Origin: Strigamia acuminata
Lineage: Eukaryota; Arthropoda; Chilopoda; Geophilomorpha; Linotaeniidae
Assembly: GCA_949358305.1 (NCBI GenBank)
Contig: CASHSZ010000147.1
Coordinates: 67,501 to 131,500 of the forward strand
DNA: 64,000 nucleotides
Direction of reading: 5' to 3'
Positions 10,414 to 20,100 of the stretch are shown piece by piece. A program made the translations under genes and the position numbers. Position 1 is the stretch's first letter. Every line of letters starts with the position of its first letter. Below the pieces are notes generated by a model. It did not search any database. It worked only from the letters and a program-made list of their open reading frames with translations, and was not told the DNA's origin.

Positions 10414-11346
10414 ACGACGGAGTTTTGGTTGCCGGATTCGGTCGTAGCGGGGCACGCCGTTGGTGATGTTCCCGGCGCGCGATTCAAAGTGGTCAAAGTC
10501 GCTAATGTTTCGTTGTTGGCTTTGTACGGGGAGAAAAAGGAAAGACCGAGGTCTTAAAATGTGTTTGTTTTTTTTTTTTGTTTGTTTGCTTGTTTAGTGG
10601 CAAATTTGAATTCGATCGAGTTTCAAAAATAAATCGATCGAAACGTTAAAAACGAGACTTTAACGTAGAATTTCTCATTCGTTTTAATGGCGGCAACGAC
10701 TTTTTGATCGGACGACACTATCGTTTATTACAAACAAACAACGGGGTGGCGAGTAAACCGAGTGACTTCGGGCGCCGCGTTAGCATCCAAGAAACAATTA
10801 GCTCACCCGCGTGTTCGTCATCTTTGCTCGCCGCCGAGAGGATTTGCCTTCCATCGGGTGCCCGAGCGTGTCTGTCTTTTTCGAAGTCTTCGTCGCGCCA
10901 AACGTTGTTCGCGACGATGATCACGATGTTTCCTCGCAGTTCGCCGACCTCGCGGTTTACCCGCTTCGCTCGTTGGATACGGAAGGTCGATCGGTTTATT
11001 TTTGAATTTTGGTCGCCGAGTTCGAATTTGCCGCCGAATTTGTTCGCGCGGTCTCTCGCCGTAATATGTTTTGTTTCTTTTTTTTTTTCTTTCTCGATTT
11101 TCTGTTTAATTTTTATTTATTTATTTATTTATTTATTTTTTTATTTATTAATTAATTAATTTATTTTTTTTTTTTACGAACCAAAAAAAAAAAAAACACA
11201 TTTTAAGACCTCGGTCTTTCCTTTTTCTCCCCGTACAAAGCCAACAACGAAACATTTGCGACTTTGGCCACTTTGAATCGCGCGCCGGGAACATCACCAA
11301 TGGCGTGCCCCGCTACAACCGAATCCGGCAACCAAAACTCCGTCGT
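10414..11346. repeat. inverted repeat, arms about 153 bp
   Basis: The left arm 10414-10566 and the right arm 11194-11346 are near-identical reverse complements; each contains GTTGTTGGCTTTGTACGGGG and its complement. The loop of about 630 bp has a T-rich end and an inverted piece of the neighbouring repeat. Both arms end in runs of T or A. It could be a small foldback element or a local inverted duplication; I saw no target-site duplication. Confidence 0.6.
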
Positions 11347-11553
11347 CCGCCTCGTTAAATAACAACTACGATTAATGTGGATTTTTTTTTATTTTTATTT
11401 TTATTTTTATTCTTATTTTTTTTATTTTTAATTAATTAAAACAAATAAAAAGAAATGAAGAAGAAGTCATACAATACAAAAAAAAACAAAAAAACAAAAA
11501 AACAAAAAAAGGTCAAATAAAATCGAATGCACGGTCCACCGATGCTGTCTCCG

Positions 11554-12071
11554 TCATCCCTGGTGGGCGGTCGGTGCTTGAAATCTATGCGCTTCCACCC
11601 AATGGGTAGAGAGATCCTCGAAAAAGGGTGTTTCCGCGCAAAACGGACAGCGTCCGTCGTTGTGTCGGTACACCCGTCTCAGTGCCTTGAAAAAAAAATA
11701 AAAAATAAAAAAAAATAAATTAGTTGACTAGTTAACTCGGCGAAGAAACTAAAAGCTCACCAATGCCAAACGAACGGGGTCGCGCGAATGGATTCGTAGC
11801 AGCCCTCGGGTGGAATCGTCCGCATCTCCGCCGATGTTATGGTACCGTCGCCAGTGACGAAAGGCATCTTTACAGAAAACACCGTTCGGTTCTGAAACGA
11901 GAAAAAATTAAAATCAAATAAAATATACATAATTAAAAAATAAATAAATAAATAAATTGAACAACTGATAAGTAAATAAATGGATGTTTGTTTCTTACTG
12001 TCGGGGTATTTACCGCAGCACAAAGCGCAGTAATGTGACTTGTCGCCCTCTGCATGCTGCGCTCCTTCCAT
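11554..12071 (-). CDS. small double CxxC...HWxxxH zinc-finger protein (3 exons, 111 aa)
   Basis: Closest relative is the 9187-9686 gene. Exons are 12071-11999, 11891-11761 and 11685-11554 (TGA). Introns are again phase 1 inside finger 1 and phase 0 between the fingers. Finger 1 is C15-x2-C18-x18-H37-x4-H42, then TRGLLRIHSRDP; finger 2 is C81-x2-C84-x11-H96-x4-H101 (CPFCAETP, then HWVEAHRF). Exon 2 has the same length (131 nt) as in the paralogue. The third exon uses CAAG as acceptor. An in-frame ATG in the leader (near 12248) could add about 31 residues, but only with an unusual AAG acceptor, so I chose the ATG at 12071. Confidence 0.65.
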
Positions 12072-12147
12072 CTTTCTTCTGTGTGGGAGACGAGTAGAGA
12101 ATTGAAAATAAATTGGAGAGAGAAACCACACAAAACACCAAACTTAC

Positions 12148-12270
12148 CAACGGAGACGAAGTGCCGATGAAAACCGGGAGGAAAATGAAACACTCGCGCG
12201 ATATACGCTGTCGGACCAACGTGCGCGTTTGTCGTGACATCTGGTGTCGAGCTCGCAAACCATTTCGTGG
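12148..12270 (-). promoter_or_regulatory. shared leader exon of the 11554-12071 gene
   Basis: It ends at a donor GTAAGT (12147-12142) after TCCGTTG, in the same place as in the paralogue at 9187-9686. It contains CTCGACACCAGATGTCACGA, the stretch also recognisable upstream of the 2797-7690 gene. Confidence 0.4.
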
Positions 12271-12380
12271 CCGCGCGAGTCGAGGCCGTCGACTTCGAGT
12301 GGTAGCCGAGACCGTAAATGAATTCGCTTTTACCGCGACGAATCTCGCGCGACCGCGACTCCGCAAAAATACCGTATATG

Positions 12381-12829
12381 GCCCGTAACGGCCCGCCGAC
12401 GGTCCCGTAACGGTCCCGTCACGACCCCGTCAACGGCTTGTACGGGCCGTGATGGGGTCGTGACGGGACCGTCGGCGGCCCGTTAACGGACCGTGCGGGC
12501 CGTTACGGGATCGTGACGGTCCCGTCACGATCCCGTCAACGGCTTGTACGGGCCGTTACGAGATCGTGACGGTCCCGTTGGCGGCTCGTTAACGGCCCGT
12601 ACAAGCCGTTGACGGGATCGTGACGGTCCCGTCACGATCCCGTAACGGCTCGCACGGGCCGTTAACGGGCCGCCGACGGTCCCGTGACGGTCCCGTAACG
12701 GCCTTCGTTCCCGGACTTCGGCTCGCCGACGGCCCGTACGACCTCATGCGGGCCGTTAACGGCCCGTTAACGGGCCGCCGACGGTCCCGTCACGATCCCG
12801 TAACGGCCCGTCATGATCCCGTAACGGGC
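12381..12829. repeat. GTTAAC-palindrome satellite, short block
   Basis: Irregular modules of GGCCGTTAACGGGCC, CCCGTCACGATCCCGT and CGGCTTGTACGGGCCG, the same monomer types as the large arrays at 17.5-21.6 and 23.5-26.3 kb. It starts about 300 bp upstream of the 11554-12071 gene. Open frames here are periodicity artefacts. Confidence 0.85.
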
Positions 12830-13237
12830 TGAAAACGGGAAAACTGAGGGAGTCGGGTGCGAGACCACGTGACCCGGAGTGTGGTTTTTGGGGGCGAGGG
12901 CCGTCCTCCGACCGCGCCGTGACGCGCCCCGAGTCGGATCAAGAGTCACGGCGCGTCGCGGCGCTTTCGGAGCACGCGACCCGATCCCCCCCCTCCCTCC
13001 CGTCACAAAAACCACGTTTTAGCGAAACCCTTGACCGGTCACAAAACCCACCGAACACCGAAAAGCAACGAACAAAACGCGCTCGGTCGCACGAACTACT
13101 CGGCCAAAACAACATCCGCAAATTCCGCATCGCAGTCGCGATCAACGAAACAACGTATAGGCCGCCGTAATGTTAAAAAGCGGGACCCTTTCGCCCCCGA
13201 CAAAATCCGCACACGTACCCCAAGGTTAAACGAGCGT
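12830..13237. repeat. terminal segment of a foldback element plus dispersed repeat
   Basis: 12830-12950 matches the right terminal repeat of the 17.1-22.0 kb element (CTGAAAACGGGAAAACTGA, then GGTGCGAGACCACGTGACCC). At about 12948 it switches to a sequence also found at 22198-22600. That part contains CCACGTTTTAGCGAAACCC and ends CCCCAAGGTTAA. The switch looks like a truncation or nested insertion. Confidence 0.6.
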
Positions 13238-13504
13238 TTCATTCGCCCATTTATCCGTCGGTCTCTTCTAGGCCATGGCGGACGGTTTTCCCAAAACTGA
13301 CGCGGACGCGCGTGTGTGGGTCGCCACGACAACATCGCCCTCTTCCTTCTCGCTTCGACGGACGACTGTGTGTGTTCGCTCAATCCGCGACGTCTTCACG
13401 ACCGAACACGTGTCAATTTTGGACAGCCGACTGGCCGATTAATTCTGTTTCGTTTTATTTTATTATATTTTATTGTATTTTATTTCATTTTTCCATTTTT
13501 ATTA

Positions 13505-13554
<50 letters not shown>

Positions 13555-13700
13555 TAACAACAACAAAAACAAAGGCGATGACGACGTATTGTCGGTGCCA
13601 ACGAGGAAAAAAAAAAAAAAAAACAAAAAAAAAAAAGAAGAAGAATTGAAAACAAATGAAACAGGGATAAATAAAAACGAACGAATTAACTAATTAATTA
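13238..13700. other. intergenic DNA with (TTA)n and poly(A)
   Basis: Unique-looking sequence to about 13440, then T-rich DNA with (TTA)n at about 13500-13552 and interrupted A-runs at 13603-13640. No gene signal found. The coiled-coil gene ends at 13711 on the minus strand. Confidence 0.5.
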
Positions 13701-13710
13701 ATCGATCAAT

Positions 13711-14801
13711 TTATTGGTCCACCGGTCGATCGGTCGCGTCGGGGCGCGTTGGAGCGATGGCCCGGTGCTCGCGGTACCCACTCGTCGTGGCCGTGGCCGC
13801 GTCCATCGCCTCGTCCGACTCGGATCGCTCTCGGGTTTCGGTCGGTCCTTCGGCAACGACAATGGTGGCTGGCGGTTGGTCGTCGGGCTCTCGGGTCGGC
13901 GAGTGACTCAACTGGGGACAAGTAAAGTAAAGTAAAGTAAAGTAAAGTAAAGTAAAATAAAACAAAGTAAATGGAAAATAAATTGGCCGGGGTGGGACGG
14001 TGTCTAATCGAAATCGAGTTTGACCCCGTGCGCCGTGAAATGGGAAGGGGGGAAAGAGAGAGAGACAGAGACAGACAGACACTCACGTGTTCTTGTCTCG
14101 GGCGCTTCTCGAGATCCAACGCCTTTTTTTTTAAGTCCTCCACCTCCACGTCATGAGCCGACTCCGACTCCGGCTCCGACTCGAGTGGTCGTCGTTGTTG
14201 TTGCTGCCACTGCTGCCACTGCTGCTCTCGCTCCCGCTCCCACTGCTGCTCCGACTGCTCCAGCTCCAATCGCTCCCGCTCCAATCCCTCCCACTCTCGC
14301 TGCTCCCGCTCTCGTTGCTCCCGCTCCTGTCGACGCCACGCCCGCCGATAGACCGCGCTTTCTCGGTCCAACTGTTCGAGACGCAAATGGATTTGGCGCT
14401 GGTGGGACACCTCTTGTAGTCTCAACCGCTCATCAAGTTCTCTCTTCTTCGCCTCCAACCGTCTTCGCATCTCTCGCTTGAACCTCTCCAACTCGTCGTC
14501 CGTGGTTCGACGCAGTTGTCGTTGCTCCTCTCCCAGCTGGTTTCCCAGCGCCCACAGGAGCCGCGCGGTCGACGGCGGCTCTTCCTCCCCCTCCTCTCCT
14601 TCCTTCTTTTCGAACGGCAGCTCGAATTCGACCGCCCCAGTCTAGAGAGAACGAAGGAACGAACGAATGAACAAAAATATTGCGCCGGGTAACGCGGGGC
14701 AACGCGAAAATTTTTACTCACTTCGACCTCGAGTTTGACTCCTCGTTTAACGTCGCGCAACATGGCGGCGTCGATCTCGGTTAGGTCTTCGTCGTCGTTG
14801 T

Positions 14802-14882
<81 letters not shown>

Positions 14883-15050
14883 CAACGACAGCGCCATTGC
14901 CGTCTTCTTCGTCGTCGTCGGTGATGTCAACCTGAAAGCAAAATTTTAAGCGGGGCGACGTGACACGTCGAAGAAAATAAACGCGCTCACCGTGACGACG
15001 GGAATGGGCGGCCATCTCGGATCCTCGTTTCGTTCGCGGTTCGGTTCCAT
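13711..15050 (-). CDS. acidic, poly-Ala, long coiled-coil protein (4 exons, 341 aa)
   Basis: Family not recognised. Exons are 15050-14991, 14931-14722, 14641-14087 and 13911-13711 (TAA), all introns phase 0 with good GTGAGT donors. Exon 2 encodes an acidic stretch, then about 25 Ala from a (GCC)n run, then DNDDEDL. Exon 3 (residues 91-275) is a Glu/Arg/Gln-rich helix with heptad-like spacing (LERFKREMRRRLEAKKRELD and following) and QREREQRE repeats, a probable long coiled coil. Exon 4 is Ser/Pro/Thr/Asp-rich and disordered. Oligomerisation or scaffolding is a guess. The ATG lies directly after an acceptor; a leader exon probably ends at 15130 next to the (TATG)n tract. The second copy has one Ala fewer. 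Confidence 0.65.
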
Positions 15051-15133
15051 CTGAAAAACGGAACGAAAAGTTGACGCCGACTGACGAGAACGAAATGGTT
15101 GTCGCGGTAATAGCGTTGGAGAAACTTACCACG

Positions 15134-15189
15134 TTGTGTATGTATGTATGTATGTATGTATGTATGTATGTATGTATGTATGTATGTAT
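15134..15189. repeat. (TATG)n microsatellite
   Basis: About 13 units, in the presumed leader exon of the 13711-15050 gene. The second copy (about 52432-52480) is a little shorter. Confidence 0.85.
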
Positions 15190-15275
15190 GAATGGATAAA
15201 TGTCTGTCGGTCGTCGAACGAAGTTGGTCGCAAAACGCAGACGTCGCGTGGTCGGGAAAAGTGCACTCACTCACA

Positions 15276-15422
<147 letters not shown>

Positions 15423-15511
15423 TAATTAATAATCAATAATTAATTAATAATCGACGATTAATAATCAATAACCGATAATGATTAGTAATAACGACAAACG
15501 TCGTCATCGAA

Positions 15512-15790
15512 AATAGCGACGCTTTGTCTCCGGGCCCGGGTGGCCGAGCGGGCAGAGTTACCTGCCGTACGGAGTTGTGGATCGAGGGTTCGAATCCCGC
15601 TCCCGCGAGTTTTCGTTTCTGGCAAAGCTGTATTGTCAAACACGCATTCCATTGACATTGCCATACATTGTGCCGTTTCAGTTTGGTCCCTTCTTCGTTT
15701 CAGATAGTGATGGTGAACACTCTCCCGCGAGGTTGCGGGAGGGTGGGGGGGAGTCGAAAGATTCGGCTCTCCTTTTATTTCTTCGTTTTA
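15512..15790 (+). mobile_element. tRNA-derived SINE
   Basis: The tRNA-like head has a strong A-box (TGGCCGAGCGGGC, 15541) and a perfect B-box (GGTTCGAATCC, 15588-15598). Then comes a body of about 100 bp and a 3' part with CTCTCCCGCGAGG...GCGGGAGGG and GTCGAAAGATTCGGCTCTCC, running into T-rich DNA. Head and 3' end match the element near 38.4 kb; the middle differs. The acceptor stem does not pair, so this is not a functional tRNA gene. Confidence 0.65.
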
Positions 15791-16025
15791 TTTTTTTATT
15801 TTCATTTACCGTTCTCATCTTTATTTTCATTCTCGTTTTTTATTTTCGTTTACATGTTTCTATTTTTATTTCCACGGTGTGTCGGGAGGGCGCGCGAAAA
15901 CCTACTCGCCCAATCTCCGTGGTCGCATTTTCCAAATTTTGTCACTGGATTTCGCGCTTGCGGTGGGGATGGGCGCGCGCAGGCTCCGTCGTCGTGCCAG
16001 AAACTCCACTGTGTGATGTAGTCGC

Positions 16026-16056
<31 letters not shown>

Positions 16057-16231
16057 ACCTAAACCACCACCACCACCACCACCACCACCATCGTCGTCTC
16101 TTCTCTCCTTTTCTTTTAATTTTTGTTAATTTTTGTTAATTTTTGTTAATTTTGTAATTTTGTAATTTTGTAATTTTGTAATTTTGTAATTTTTGAAATT
16201 TTTATTTTTAACTTTTGAATGTACAAATGTA

Positions 16232-16270
<39 letters not shown>

Positions 16271-16340
16271 ATACAATAATCAGACTTTATTCTTCAGTCT
16301 TAAAAATATAAAAAAAATAAAAAAAAAAAATATTGTAAAC
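15791..16340. other. T-rich DNA with several short tandem repeats
   Basis: Holds (GCC)n/(GTC)n at 16021-16058, (CCA)n near 16065-16090, (TTTTGTTAA)n and (TTTTGTAA)n at 16120-16195 and (TAAA)n at 16232-16272. On the minus strand AATAAA at 16291-16286 fits the 3' end of the 16348-16749 exon. No other gene seen. Confidence 0.5.
16286..16291 (-). terminator. poly(A) signal of the partial gene at 16348-16749
   Basis: Minus-strand AATAAA (plus TTTATT) about 57 bases beyond the TAA at 16348; conserved in the second copy at 53581-53586. Confidence 0.4.
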
Positions 16341-16347
16341 CACTCGT

Positions 16348-16749
16348 TTACGGTCCACGGGGAAATAAATAAATAAATAAATACATAAATGAATGAATGA
16401 ATGAATGAATAATTAGAATCGAAGAGTGGCTGTCGTCGTCGTCGTCGCCGCCGTCGCCGCCGGTCCTCTCCTCGCCACCTTTACCACCGGTCGCCCCTTT
16501 GTCGTCGCCTTCGTCGTCCACCGGCTCCGTATCATCGGCCATCGCTCCCATCCACTTCTTCTCCACCCTCTCCAACATGTTCTCGAATCGTTCCTCCGTT
16601 CTCGCCAGCATCGCTTCCAATTTTGCCTCCGTCCTCGCCATCATCTTCTCGACCATCGCCTCCAGCGCCGTCTCCTCGCTCTTCTTTTCACTCGGTGTCG
16701 GTGGCGGCGGCGGCGGCGGTGGTCGCGCAGACGCACCCCCTCGACGCAA
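16348..16749 (-). CDS. terminal exon of a coiled-coil protein, 5' part not found
   Basis: Not recognised. The frame is open from an acceptor (TTTCGCTAG, ending at 16750) to TAA at 16348, about 133 residues. It has a poly-Pro stretch, then a clear amphipathic helix (residues about 28-72, e.g. LEAMVEKMMARTEAKLEAML), then a Gly/Asp/Lys-rich acidic tail and finally residues encoded by a (TGAA)n/(TAAA)n microsatellite. The helix resembles the one just before finger 1 of the 2797-7690 gene. The polypyrimidine tract of the acceptor is the huge (CT)n/(T)n run upstream. No 5' exon is visible before the foldback element at 17.1 kb, so the gene may be truncated or a remnant. Confidence 0.4.
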   Translation of the reverse strand: MRRGGASARPPPPPPPPTPSEKKSEETALEAMVEKMMARTEAKLEAMLARTEERFENMLERVEKKWMGAMADDTEPVDDEGDDKGATGGKGGEERTGGDGGDDDDDSHSSILIIHSFIHSFMYLFIYLFPRGP

Positions 16750-16771
16750 CTAGCGAAAAAAAAAAAAAAAA

Positions 16772-16991
<220 letters not shown>

Positions 16992-16992
16992 T

Positions 16993-17026
16993 GCACTGTT
17001 CACGCGCCCACATGCGTGAACAGTGC
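16993..17026. repeat. short perfect inverted repeat
   Basis: GTGCACTGTTCACGC, a 4-base centre, then GCGTGAACAGTGCAC: 15-bp arms with an almost closed loop. It lies just outside the foldback element at 17131. Part of it recurs before the related element at 23161. Confidence 0.7.
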
Positions 17027-17065
17027 ACTCGCCCTCCGCGCCCCGTCGGCGTAGGCGCCGGCCGT

Positions 17066-17103
<38 letters not shown>

Positions 17104-17130
17104 GCCCGGGAATCGCCCTTCCGCCCGTCA

Positions 17131-20100
17131 CCGAATTTTGTCAATATCTGATAAATTTCCACAGAATTGCAGCGACATTGTACGGGATATTTCTGCCCGA
17201 TTTGACGGACTTATGTAAAACATTGCTGAAATTCCGTGGAAATTTATAAAATATTGACAAAGGTTGGTGACCGACCCACGGCGCGTTGCGGCGCGGTCGG
17301 AGCACGCGACCCGATCCCCCCCTCCCCCCGTCCCCAAAAAACCACGCCTCGAGGAACCCCGAGGTTCGGTTTCCGACCGGGTCGCCTCTTGATCCGACCC
17401 GGGGCGCGTCACGGCGCGGTCGAAGGACGGCCCTCGCCCCCAAAAACCACACTCCGGGTCACGTGGTCTCGCACCCGACTCTCTCAGTTTTCCCGTTACG
17501 GGATCATGACGGGCCGTTACGGGATCGTGACGGGACCGTCGGCGGCCCGTTAACGGCTTGTACGGGCCGTTACGGGATCGTGACGGGACCGTCGGCGGCC
17601 CGTTAACGGCCCGTGCGGACCGTTACGGGATCGTGACGGGACCGTCGGCGGCCCGTTAACGGCCCGTGCGGGCCCATGCGGGCCGTTGACGGGCCGTTGA
17701 CGGGCCGTTGACGGGCCGTTAACGGGCCGTTAACGGGCCGTGACGGTGTAAATCGAAAAAATCAACAACCGACAACACGTACGTGAAAACGCGTACAACA
17801 TTCATAGACATTAATCTCGAATCCTGTTTTTGGTTTTACGCCGTTAACGGGCCGTTAACGGCCCGTTAACGGCCCGTCAACGGCCCGCATGGAGTCGTAC
17901 GGGCCGTTAACGGGCTGCCGACGGTCCCGTCACGATCCCGTCACGGCTCGTGCGGGCCGTTAACGGGCCGCCGACAGTCCCGTCACGATCCCGTCACGGC
18001 CTGTGCGGGCCGTTAACGGGCCGTTAACGGGCCGTTAACGGCCCGTTAACGGCGTAAAACCAAAAACAGGATTCGAGATTAATGTCTATGAATGTTGTAC
18101 GCGTTTTCACGTACGTGTTGTCGGTTGTTGATTTTTTCGATTTACGCCGTAACGGCCCGTTAACGGCCCGTTAACGGCCCGTCAACGGCCCGTCAACGGC
18201 CCGCAACGGCCCGCACGGGCCGTTAACGGGCCGTCGACGATCCCGTCACGATCCCGCAACGGCCCGCACGGGCCGTTAACGGGCCGCTGACGGTCCCGTC
18301 ACGATCCCGTCACGGCCTTCGTTCCCGGACTTCGGCTCGCCGACGGCCCGTACGACCTCACGCGGGCCGTTAACGGGCCGTTAACGGCCCGTTAACGGCC
18401 CGTTAACGGCGTAAAACCAAAAACAGGATTCGAGATTAATGTCTATGAATGTTGTACGCGTTTTCATGTACGTGTTGTCGGTTGTTGATTTTTTCGATTC
18501 ACGCCGTAACGGCCCGTTAACGGCCCGTTAACGGCCCGTCAACGGCCCGTCAACGGCCCGCAACGGCCCGCACGGGCCGTTAACGGGCCGTCGACGATCC
18601 CGTCACGATCCCGCAACGGCCCGCACGGGCCGTTAACGGGCTGCTGACGGTCCCGTCACGATCCCGCAACGGCCCGCACGGGCCGTTAACGGGCCGTCGA
18701 CGATCCCGTCACGATCCCGCAACGGCCCGCACGGGCCGTTAACGGGCCGCTGACGGTCCCGTCACGATCCCGCAACGGCCCGCACGGGCCGTTAACGGGC
18801 CGTCGACGGTCCCGTCACGATCCCGCAACGGCCCGCACGGGCCGTTAACGGCCCGTTAACGGCCCGTTAACGGCCCGTTAACGGGGCAAAACCGAAAACA
18901 GGATTCGAGATTAATGTCTATGAATGTTGTACGCGTTTTCACGTACGTGTTGTCGGTTGTTGATTTTTTCGATTCACGCCGTAACGGCCCGTTAACGGCC
19001 CGTTAACGGCCCGTCAACGGCCCGTCAACGGCCCGCAACGGCCCGCACGGGCCGTTAACGGGCCGTCGACGATCCCGTCACGATCCCGCAACGGCCCGCA
19101 CGGGCCGTTAACGGGCCGCTGACGGTCCCGTCACGATCCCGTCACGGCCTTCGTTCCCGGACTTCGGCTCGCCGACGGCCCGTACGACCTCACGCGGGCC
19201 GTTAACGGGCCGTTAACGGCCCGTTAACGGCCCGTTAACGGCGTAAAACCAAAAACAGGATTCGAGATTAATGTCTATGAATGTTGTACGCGTTTTCATG
19301 TACGTGTTGTCGGTTGTTGATTTTTTCGATTCACGCCGTAACGGCCCGTTAACGGCCCGTTAACGGCCCGTCAACGGCCCGTCAACGGCCCGCAACGGCC
19401 CGCACGGGCCGTTAACGGGCCGTCGACGATCCCGTCACGATCCCGCAACGGCCCGCACGGGCCGTTAACGGGCCGCTGACGGTCCCGTCACGATCCCGCA
19501 ACGGCCCGCACGGGCCGTTAACGGGCCGTCGACGATCCCGTCACGATCCCGCAACGGCCCGCACGGGCCGTTAACGGGCCGCTGACGGTCCCGTCACGAT
19601 CCCGCAACGGCCCGCACGGGCCGTTAACGGGCCGTCGACGGTCCCGTCACGATCCCGCAACGGCCCGCACGGGCCGTTAACGGCCCGTTAACGGCCCGTT
19701 AACGGCCCGTTAACGGGGCAAAACCGAAAACAGGATTCGAGATTAATGTCTATGAATGTTGTACGCGTTTTCATGTACGTGTTGTCGGTTGTTGATTTTT
19801 TCGATTCACGCCGTAACGGCCCGTTAACGGCCCGTTAACGGCCCGTCAACGGCCCGTCAACGGCCCGCAACGGCCCGCACGGGCCGTTAACGGGCCGTCG
19901 ACGATCCCGTCACGATCCCGCAACGGCCCGCACGGGCCGTTAACGGGCCGCTGACGGTCCCGTCACGATCCCGTCACGGCCTTCGTTCCCGGACTTCGGC
20001 TCGCCGACGGCCCGTACGACCTCACGCGGGCCGTTAACGGGCCGTTAACGGCCCGTTAACGGCCCGTTAACGGCGTAAAACCAAAAACAGGATTCGAGAT

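Noticed and set aside
9885-10496. Overlapping frames of about 150 codons on both strands
   Set aside because: The region consists of repeated and inverted pieces; the frames are unrelated between the repeat units and no exon borders were found.
15528-15612. Stand-alone tRNA gene
   Set aside because: A- and B-boxes are good, but the acceptor ends do not pair and the same head recurs with SINE-like 3' parts at 38.4 kb and at the window start.
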